From NCBI GenBank assembly GCA_015222555.1, contig JADFVM010000122.1:1-12339 (forward strand): 12,339 nt of DNA, written 5' to 3'. This DNA is from Pseudomonadota bacterium. Lineage in GTDB: Bacteria > Desulfobacterota > JADFVX01. The notes under the pieces are model-generated. The model searched no databases. It saw only the letters and a list, made by a program, of their open reading frames with translations, and was not told the origin of the DNA. The position numbers and the translations under genes were made by a program. Positions 6,937 through 12,339 of this stretch are shown one piece after another. How positions within the stretch are numbered: position 1 is the first letter of the stretch; each line of letters opens with the position of its first letter.

Positions 6937-9900
6937 TTGTCACGTTTAGAGTCAAAATTAGAAGAAGAGATTCTTGTTCTTGATGGTGCAATGGGCACCA
7001 TGATCCAGAGTTACAACCTTGAAGAGGCCGATTTTCGCGGAAAGCGTTTCAAGGACCATCCCTCAGATCTAAAGGGGAACAACGACCTTCTTGTCCTTAC
7101 CCAGCCTCAGATTATCAGTGAAATCCATAGCGCCTATCTTAAGGCTGGCGCCCACATCATTCAAACCAACACCTTTAATGCCAATGCCGTTTCGATGGCG
7201 GATTACGGTCTGGAAGCGCTGTGTTATGAGATCAATTATGAAGCGGCGAAGTTAGCCGGGATCGCAGCGGAAGGTTTTAAAGATAAGGCACGTTTCGTGG
7301 CAGGTTCCATCGGGCCTACGGGGCGCACCTGCTCAATATCCCCCGATGTTAACGATCCCGGTTTCAGAAACATCACCTTTGATAAACTTGTTGAGGCCTA
7401 TTCCGAATCGGTACGCGGTCTTGTCGATGGCGGCGCTGATATCCTGCTGGTGGAAACCATTTTTGATACCTTAAATGCAAAGGCCGCTGTTTTTGCAATT
7501 AAGAAATACTTTCATGAAAAGGCAACTAAACTTCCCGTAATGATCTCGGGGACCATTACCGATGCAAGCGGCAGGACCCTTTCAGGTCAGCAGGTGGAGG
7601 CTTTCTGGAATACGCTCAAACATGCGGAACCGGTAAGCATGGGCCTCAATTGTGCCCTGGGCGCACGTGAGCTGCGTCCCCATCTGGAAGACCTTTCATC
7701 GGTGGCTGAGGCCTACGTCAGCGCCCATCCCAATGCCGGTCTTCCCAATGCCTTCGGTGGTTATGACGAGACGCCTGAAATGATGGCTAAAGAGATTAGG
7801 GAGTGGGCAAAAAGCGGTTTCCTGAATATCGTGGGCGGCTGCTGTGGTACGACGCCGGTATTCATCGAAGCGATCAGCCAGGCCGTTGCCGGTGTGAAAC
7901 CGCGTAAAATTTCCAGCCTTCCAAAAATGTGCCGTCTCAGCGGTCTCGAACCTCTGAATATCGGCAGTGATTCTCTTTTTGCTAATATCGGTGAGCGTGC
8001 CAACGTTGCCGGTTCTGCAAAGTTTAAAAGGCTCATTGTGGAGGAAAAATATGATGAGGCCTTAAACATCTGCCTGGAGCAGGTGGATAATGGTGCACAG
8101 ATCATTGATGTCAATATGGACGATGCCATGCTGGATGGTAAAAAGGCGATGGTCACATTTCTCAACCTCATCGCTTCCGAACCGGATATTTCAAGAGTAC
8201 CCATCATGATCGATTCCTCCAAGTGGGAGATTATTGAAGCAGGACTCAAATCTGTTCAGGGCAAAGGTATTGTCAATTCCATCAGCCTCAAGGAAGGTGA
8301 GGAGAAGTTTATTCATTATGCCGGGCTTGTCAGGGCCTATGGCGCCGCTGTGATTGTCATGGCCTTCGATGAAGAGGGACAGGCCGATACTTTTGCGCGT
8401 AAAGTCGAGATATGTAGAAGGTCCTATGAGATACTCACAGAAAAAGCCGGATTTCCGGCAGAAGACATTATCTTTGATCCCAACATCTTTGCTGTTGCTA
8501 CCGGCATTGATGAGCATAATAATTATGCCCTCGATTTCATTGATGCAACGAGGGAAATAAAGCAAAGCCTTCCCCATGCTCTTATCTCCGGCGGGGTTTC
8601 CAATGTTTCCTTTTCCTTCCGTGGCAATAATCCTGTCCGTGAGGCCATTCATTCTGTCTTTTTATATCATGCCATCAAGGCGGGGATGGATATGGGTATT
8701 GTCAATGCCGGCCAGCTGGCCCTTTATGATGAGCTTCCCGAAGAGCTGCGGCAACGGGTGGAGGATGTCATCCTCAATCGAAGTGTTGATGCCACGGACC
8801 GTCTGCTGGAAGTGGCCGACAAATATAAAGGGGATGGCGTCGAAAGTAAAAAGGAAGAGATTGAATGGCGCACCTGGCCCGTTGAAAAAAGGCTGTCTCA
8901 TGCTCTCGTGAAAGGGATGGATGCCTACGTGAATGAAGACACGGAGGAGGCACGCCTCAAGTTTGACCGACCGATCCAGGTCATTGAGGGGCCGCTCATG
9001 GACGGAATGAATACGGTGGGTGATCTCTTTGGCGAAGGGAAAATGTTTCTGCCCCAGGTCGTCAAAAGTGCCCGTGTAATGAAAAAAGCGGTTGCCTATC
9101 TTCTCCCCTTTATAGAAGAGGAAAGGGGAGGGGAAAGAAGGACTAACGGCAAAATCCTCATGGCCACTGTAAAGGGAGACGTCCATGATATCGGAAAAAA
9201 TATCGTTGGCGTTGTTCTGCAGTGCAACAACTTTGAGGTCGTTGATCTTGGTGTCATGGTCTCAGCGGCCACCATCCTGGAACGTGCCAGAGAAGAAAAG
9301 GCCGACATTTTAGGCCTTTCCGGCCTCATTACTCCCTCTCTGGAAGAGATGGCCCATGTAGCAGCGGAAATGGAACGCCTTGACTTTAATATCCCCCTTC
9401 TCATCGGTGGCGCCACTACGTCTAAAGCCCATACGGCGGTAAAAATAGCGCCTCAATACAGCGGCCTGGCTTTGTGGGTCAAGGATGCCTCCCGTGCGGT
9501 GGGCGTCGTACAAAAACTGGTAAGTACTGATTTGAAGGATGATTTTGTCCGGGAAATTAAGAGTGACTACAAAAAGGTGCGGGAAACCTATTCAAAACGA
9601 GAAGCAAAAGCGAGGTATGTGAGGATTGAGGAGGCGCGGGCCAATCGTTTCGCCCCCAACTGGACGAAATACACGCCCCCCAAACCGAAACAGCCGGGTA
9701 TTCATAGCTTCGACGATTATTCACTGGAAGAAATCAGCACCTATATCGACTGGACATTTTTCTTCCATGCCTGGGAACTGAAGGGCCGATACCCGAATAT
9801 TCTGGAAGATGTGGAAAAGGGTGAAGAGGCGGTCAAGCTCTTTAAAGATGCAAAGGCCATGCTGAAAGAGATTATTGACGGCAAATGGCTGACAGCAAAG

Positions 9901-10599
9901 GGTGTTATCGGTTTGTATCCGGCCAACAGGGTAGGGGATGGAGATGTGGCGATATACACCAACGATTTAAGACGGGATGTGGCGGAAACCTTTCATTTTT
10001 TAAGGCAGCAGCAGGAAAGGACCGATGGCCGGCCCAACAAAAGCCTTGCCGATTATATCGCCCCGGCAAATTGCAGAATGGATGATTATATCGGTTTTTT
10101 TGCCGTCACGACAGGAATAGGCATTGAGAAGAAAATTGCCGAGTTTGAAGAAGATAATAACGATTATGGCGCCATTATGTTAAAGGCTTTGGCTGATCGG
10201 CTTGCAGAGGCCTTTGCCGAGCTCATTCACCTGAGGGTCCGAAAGGAGTTCTGGGGCTATGCAGAGGATGAAGACCTGACTCTTGATGGGCTCCTTCATG
10301 AACGTTACAGCAGTATTCGCCCGGCGCTGGGTTATCCCGCCTGCCCCGATCATACGGAAAAGGGACTGTTGTGGAAACTTATGGGTGTGGAAGAGAAGAC
10401 CGGCATTAGTCTTACGGAAAGCTATGCCATGAACCCTGCCGCATCGGTGAGCGGAATTTATTTCTCTCATCCCGATGCACAGTATTTTAATGTGGGAAAG
10501 ATAGATAAAGGGCAGCTTGAAGACTACGCTGAGCGCAAGGGGATGTCTGTTGATGAGATGGCAAGGTGGCTGTCAGCGAATCTGCAGGAGGCGAGGTAG
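6937..10599 (+). CDS. metH: Cobalamin-dependent methionine synthase
   Basis: This enzyme transfers the methyl group from 5-methyltetrahydrofolate to homocysteine through methylcobalamin, giving methionine. All four modules are present in 1220 residues (E. coli 1227). The homocysteine domain has zinc ligands C239, C302 and C303 (GGCCGTTP). The pterin domain starts near NIGERANVAGS (351-360). The cobalamin cap and Rossmann domain (about 650-880) carries GDVHDIGKN, with H750 as lower cobalt ligand, S795-G-L797 and GGATTS (824-829). The C-terminal reactivation domain has RPALGYPACPDHTEK (1128-1142), the S-adenosylmethionine site that rescues oxidised cob(II)alamin. The start is TTG 6937, the first possible start after an in-frame TAA at 6934, with only a weak purine stretch (aagaaaga, 6922-6929) before it. 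It is the last gene of the apparent pfkB-metF-metH operon. No riboswitch was recognised upstream. Confidence 0.97.
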   Translation: MSRLESKLEEEILVLDGAMGTMIQSYNLEEADFRGKRFKDHPSDLKGNNDLLVLTQPQIISEIHSAYLKAGAHIIQTNTFNANAVSMADYGLEALCYEINYEAAKLAGIAAEGFKDKARFVAGSIGPTGRTCSISPDVNDPGFRNITFDKLVEAYSESVRGLVDGGADILLVETIFDTLNAKAAVFAIKKYFHEKATKLPVMISGTITDASGRTLSGQQVEAFWNTLKHAEPVSMGLNCALGARELRPHLEDLSSVAEAYVSAHPNAGLPNAFGGYDETPEMMAKEIREWAKSGFLNIVGGCCGTTPVFIEAISQAVAGVKPRKISSLPKMCRLSGLEPLNIGSDSLFANIGERANVAGSAKFKRLIVEEKYDEALNICLEQVDNGAQIIDVNMDDAMLDGKKAMVTFLNLIASEPDISRVPIMIDSSKWEIIEAGLKSVQGKGIVNSISLKEGEEKFIHYAGLVRAYGAAVIVMAFDEEGQADTFARKVEICRRSYEILTEKAGFPAEDIIFDPNIFAVATGIDEHNNYALDFIDATREIKQSLPHALISGGVSNVSFSFRGNNPVREAIHSVFLYHAIKAGMDMGIVNAGQLALYDELPEELRQRVEDVILNRSVDATDRLLEVADKYKGDGVESKKEEIEWRTWPVEKRLSHALVKGMDAYVNEDTEEARLKFDRPIQVIEGPLMDGMNTVGDLFGEGKMFLPQVVKSARVMKKAVAYLLPFIEEERGGERRTNGKILMATVKGDVHDIGKNIVGVVLQCNNFEVVDLGVMVSAATILERAREEKADILGLSGLITPSLEEMAHVAAEMERLDFNIPLLIGGATTSKAHTAVKIAPQYSGLALWVKDASRAVGVVQKLVSTDLKDDFVREIKSDYKKVRETYSKREAKARYVRIEEARANRFAPNWTKYTPPKPKQPGIHSFDDYSLEEISTYIDWTFFFHAWELKGRYPNILEDVEKGEEAVKLFKDAKAMLKEIIDGKWLTAKGVIGLYPANRVGDGDVAIYTNDLRRDVAETFHFLRQQQERTDGRPNKSLADYIAPANCRMDDYIGFFAVTTGIGIEKKIAEFEEDNNDYGAIMLKALADRLAEAFAELIHLRVRKEFWGYAEDEDLTLDGLLHERYSSIRPALGYPACPDHTEKGLLWKLMGVEEKTGISLTESYAMNPAASVSGIYFSHPDAQYFNVGKIDKGQLEDYAERKGMSVDEMARWLSANLQEAR

Positions 10600-10603
10600 T
10601 TTG

Positions 10604-10622
10604 TTTTAATCGCTTGGGGTTG
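10604..10622 (+). repeat. 19-bp direct repeat, copy 2
   Basis: Identical to 74-92 and in the same orientation, beginning five bases after the metH stop codon. It continues into GAATTCCCC, so that GGGG (10616-10619) and CCCC (10627-10630) can pair over a short loop, and then runs into the hairpin repeats. Confidence 0.75.
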
Positions 10623-10629
10623 AATTCCC

Positions 10630-10669
10630 CGCAGCTTGCTGCGTCCTGTCATTCCCGCGAAGGCGGGAA
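10630..10669. repeat. Two adjacent REP-type hairpins
   Basis: CGCAGC-tt-GCTGCG (10630-10643) is followed by TTCCCGC-gaag-GCGGGAA (10652-10669). Both match in style the short GC-rich palindromes scattered in many proteobacterial genomes, such as the gtcattcccgcgaaggcggg type. They lie 30 bases after metH and could slow transcription out of the operon, but no T-run follows, so they are not typical intrinsic terminators. Confidence 0.75.
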
Positions 10670-10714
10670 ACCAGCTATTTGTAACTCTAGGTTGCCTGTA
10701 AAGGCAATGTCATC

Positions 10715-10807
10715 GGTATAGATCATGGTGGTACTCACATCTTTATGACCCAGTAAGTCCTGTACCGTCCTGATGTCATAACCGTCTTCGAGCAGATGGG
10801 TGGCAAA
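10715..10807 (-). pseudogene. C-terminal relic of a second integron integrase
   Basis: On the minus strand this encodes 31 residues from FATHLLEDGYDIRTVQDLL through MIYT. They match 28 of 31 residues of the intact integrase at 10976-11953 (residues 275-305). The fragment keeps the catalytic-region histidine (GHKDVS) and the nucleophile tyrosine (MIYT). By my count the DNA is about 76% identical (71 of 93 bases) and most differences are synonymous. So it comes from a separate related integrase that evolved under selection, not from a fresh copy of its neighbour. Homology stops right after MIYT; the frame then runs through the REP-type hairpin to a stop. The upstream side abuts the GIY-YIG relic. 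The N-terminal 270 or so residues are missing. Confidence 0.85.
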
Positions 10808-10812
10808 CCCCG

Positions 10813-10929
10813 TTAGAAATTTGTATCTAAGAAAGTCTTTAGTCTATTTCTAAGATATCGTTTGCCCATTCCTGATTTCAAATACTTTTCTCTTGTCTTG
10901 GCATCTTGTTCGTTTAGGCACGCTTCATA
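10813..10929 (-). pseudogene. C-terminal relic of a GIY-YIG nuclease-family protein
   Basis: The minus strand reads YEACLNEQDA, KTREKYLKSG and MGKRYLRNRL, then KTFLDTNF and a TAA stop (10815-10813). This is the usual tail of small stand-alone GIY-YIG proteins (the YxEAC..xxDAxxREKYLK...GKRYLxNRL pattern). The GIY and YIG catalytic strands and the arginine helix of the N-terminal half are absent: homology ends at about 10930, where another repeat begins. No start codon or ribosome site is present, so it should be inactive. It is wedged between the integrase relic and the intact integrase. I infer it was left by a deletion or recombination event. Confidence 0.75.
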
Positions 10930-10939
10930 GTCCCGTAGG

Positions 10940-10963
10940 TTGGGTTAGCGAAGCGTAACCCAA
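10940..10963. repeat. Inverted repeat TTGGGTTA...TAACCCAA
   Basis: Eight-base arms TTGGGTTA (10940-10947) and TAACCCAA (10956-10963) flank gcgaagcg. With the preceding cgtagg it resembles a dispersed intergenic repeat seen in many bacterial genomes. It begins about 10 bases beyond the end of GIY-YIG homology and 13 bases past the integrase stop codon. No T-run follows on either strand. Confidence 0.7.
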
Positions 10964-10975
10964 CAAACCAATCCA

Positions 10976-11953
10976 TCATTTCGAGAGCAGTTTTTCGGGA
11001 GGGCTGCGCACCGCTTTCCCCCCTTTATTAAGAACGTGGGTATAGATCATAGTAGTGCTTACATCTTCATGGCCCAGCAACTCCTGAACCGTTCGAATAT
11101 CGTACCCTGATTCAAGCAAATGTGTTGCAAAACTATGCCGGAATGTGTGGCTGGTAGCCTGTTTTGTTATCCCCGTCAAACGCACAGCTCTTTTTATAGC
11201 CTTATTCAGAGAGCTTTCGTCTATATGGTGTCGCCTGACAATGCCTGATCTTGGGTCTTTTGATAAGCTTTTAGAGGGAAAGACATATTGCCATCCCCAC
11301 TCTTTATTCGCGTTTCGATATTTTCTTTCAAGCGCATGGGGCAGATACACACTTCCATATTCTTTTGACAAATCATCCTGATGTATAATCTTAATCCTTT
11401 TCAAATGCTCGCTTAAAGGTTCGTTTATATTTGGCGGAAGAACCGTAATTCGGTCTTTACTCCCCTTGCCATCACGAACCATCAACTGTTGCTCCTCAAA
11501 GCCGATATCCTTGACTCTCAGTCGCAGACATTCCATCGCCCTTAACCCACAACCATAAAGCAACATGGCCATCAATTTATGTACGCCATCTAAAGCATCA
11601 AGCACTCTGCCGACTTCAGATTCCGTCATTACACTAGGAAGTTTTTTGGGCTTTTTAGCCCTAACCGCGTTGATGTCATCACCAAAATCAATATTAAGAA
11701 CATTCCTGTAAAGGAATAATAATGCATTGAACGCCTGATTCTGCGTTGAAGAAGCAACTTTCATATCTACGGCCAAATGGGTGAGAAAGGCCTCTATTTC
11801 CGCTTTTCCCATATCTTTCGGATGCCTCTTATTATGGAAATAAATATACCGCCTTATCCAGGAAATATAAGCTTGTTCTGTGCGAATGGAGTAGTGTTTG
11901 ACTCGAATCAGGTCTCTAACCTGATCCAAAAGTTTTTTTGGGGGTTTTTCCAT
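10976..11953 (-). CDS. intI: Integron integrase (IntI-type tyrosine recombinase)
   Basis: This site-specific recombinase inserts and excises gene cassettes by acting on folded attC and double-stranded attI sites. At 325 residues it is close to IntI1 (337). The N-terminal core-binding domain (1-100) starts with the usual LLDQVRDLIRVKHYSIRTEQAY segment. The catalytic set is complete: R138 (GCGLRAMEC), lysine in GKGSKDR (162-168), H269 and R272 (SHTFRHSFATHLL), H295 (LLGHEDVS) and nucleophile Y304 (MIYTHV). The segment ALERKYRNANKEWGWQYVF (207-225) plus DPRSGIVRRHH (233-243) is the extra patch specific to integron integrases, which separates it from XerC/D. ATG 11953 has AAGG (11964-11961) seven bases upstream. 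In most integrons the cassettes lie on the side of the intI start, here toward the end of the window. It appears functional. Confidence 0.95.
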   Translation of the reverse strand: MEKPPKKLLDQVRDLIRVKHYSIRTEQAYISWIRRYIYFHNKRHPKDMGKAEIEAFLTHLAVDMKVASSTQNQAFNALLFLYRNVLNIDFGDDINAVRAKKPKKLPSVMTESEVGRVLDALDGVHKLMAMLLYGCGLRAMECLRLRVKDIGFEEQQLMVRDGKGSKDRITVLPPNINEPLSEHLKRIKIIHQDDLSKEYGSVYLPHALERKYRNANKEWGWQYVFPSKSLSKDPRSGIVRRHHIDESSLNKAIKRAVRLTGITKQATSHTFRHSFATHLLESGYDIRTVQELLGHEDVSTTMIYTHVLNKGGKAVRSPPEKLLSK

Positions 11954-12020
11954 ACTTTTACCTTGACTTGTTATTATGTATTTGATTTGCTTCTAATATC
12001 ACATATTGGTAACAACCTTT

Positions 12021-12049
12021 AAATTAGTTCCAAAGCTCAGTGGTATCAA
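12021..12049 (-). promoter_or_regulatory. Possible intI promoter
   Basis: On the minus strand TTGATA (12049-12044) and TAATTT (12026-12021) are 17 bases apart, upstream of the integrase start. The -10 is a poor match in AT-rich DNA, and no LexA box of the kind that controls many intI genes was recognised. Low confidence. Confidence 0.25.
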
Positions 12050-12088
12050 TGCTATCTTTGTAACACCTTTATTTTTATCGCTTTTTTT

Positions 12089-12120
12089 TTGAGTTTATTT
12101 AACTATTAAAAAAAACTCAA
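12089..12120. repeat. AT-rich inverted repeat between intI and the divergent ORF
   Basis: TTGAGTTT (12089-12096) pairs with AAACTCAA (12113-12120), and the stem can extend three more pairs after one mismatch. ATTTAAC (12097-12103), which fits the RYYYAAC half-site consensus of integron recombination sites, lies inside the fold, but no matching GTTRRRY partner is in place. The A- and T-runs do not sit downstream of the stem in a terminator arrangement. Confidence 0.45.
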
Positions 12121-12225
12121 GATTAAAATTCTGGGTTTACTCGATATGCGGGAATTATTTCCTGATATCACAATATGCAAGTAAAAATTCCTGCTAATCA
12201 TAAGTTATACCGCAAAGAGAAAGTA

Positions 12226-12339
12226 ATGGATAAAACGAAAATTACAGTTGCCACAATCGGGCATATGCCTGCTGATTTCAATAAAAGCAAAATTTCTAGT
12301 TGGTCTTCTGATGTTTTCGAGATTACAGGGGAAATCGAA
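12226..12339 (+). CDS. Start of an unidentified protein, truncated by the window end
   Basis: An ATG at 12226 opens a frame that stays open for all 38 codons to the window edge. The product begins MDKTKITVATIGHMPADFN and continues with SKISSWSSDVFEITGEIE. A purine-rich stretch (aaagagaaag, 12214-12223) stands just before the ATG as a ribosome site. There is no signal peptide; KITVATIGHMP could be a first beta strand and loop. I do not recognise the family. It is divergent from intI with about 270 bases between the two starts, so it sits where the first cassette of an integron array would be, but it could equally be an ordinary chromosomal gene. Confidence 0.6.
   Translation, partial: MDKTKITVATIGHMPADFNKSKISSWSSDVFEITGEIE

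Noticed and set aside
7761..9416. Long open frames antisense to metH, for example 7761-8249 and 8662-9186 on the minus strand
   Set aside because: They are shadow frames of a highly conserved gene and show no family features of their own.
10630..10975. CRISPR array
   Set aside because: The repeats are different short palindromes, not identical units separated by regular spacers.
11954..12225. attI or attC site
   Set aside because: Only one heptamer fitting the core consensus was found on either strand and no paired R and L boxes; nothing could be called from the sequence alone.

Overview
The window looks like chromosomal DNA from a free-living, probably anaerobic, metal- or sulfur-respiring Gram-negative bacterium of the Desulfobacterota/Desulfuromonadales kind. 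That placement rests on a set of small exported triheme c-type cytochromes, cobalamin-dependent MetH with a stand-alone MetF, an integron integrase of environmental type, and moderate GC with AT-rich intergenic DNA. The exact taxon cannot be read from the sequence.

Layout. (a) 1-208: non-coding, with a perfect 13-bp inverted repeat. (b) 209-2785 (+): a DinG/Rad3-type iron-sulfur helicase with an intact RadC-like JAB (JAMM) metalloprotease-type domain fused to its N terminus. (c) 4411-2782 (-), convergent with the helicase: three consecutive genes for secreted c7-type triheme cytochromes, followed by a decayed C-terminal piece of a fourth. (d) 4412-5069: a 658-base AT-rich divergent intergenic region holding a 20-bp tandem duplication. 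(e) 5070-10599 (+): a pfkB-family kinase, metF and metH in close succession. MetF makes 5-methyltetrahydrofolate and MetH uses it to methylate homocysteine. The kinase may be a partner in the methyl cycle (adenosine salvage is one option), but its substrate is not evident. (f) 10600-10975: a patchwork of short hairpin repeats of the REP type, the tail of a second integron integrase, and the tail of a GIY-YIG nuclease, both on the minus strand. (g) 10976-11953 (-): a full-length integron integrase with all catalytic residues and the IntI-specific extra segment. (h) 11954-12339: an AT-rich spacer and then the start of a divergent unknown ORF that runs off the window, in the position where attI and the first cassettes of an integron would lie. 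No convincing attI or attC site was found.

The most notable points are the JAB-DinG fusion, the cytochrome array with its heme-containing relic and conserved methionines that may be heme ligands, and the degraded integron-integrase/GIY-YIG mosaic next to an intact integron integrase. A 19-bp direct repeat occurs at both ends of the dinG-to-metH block.
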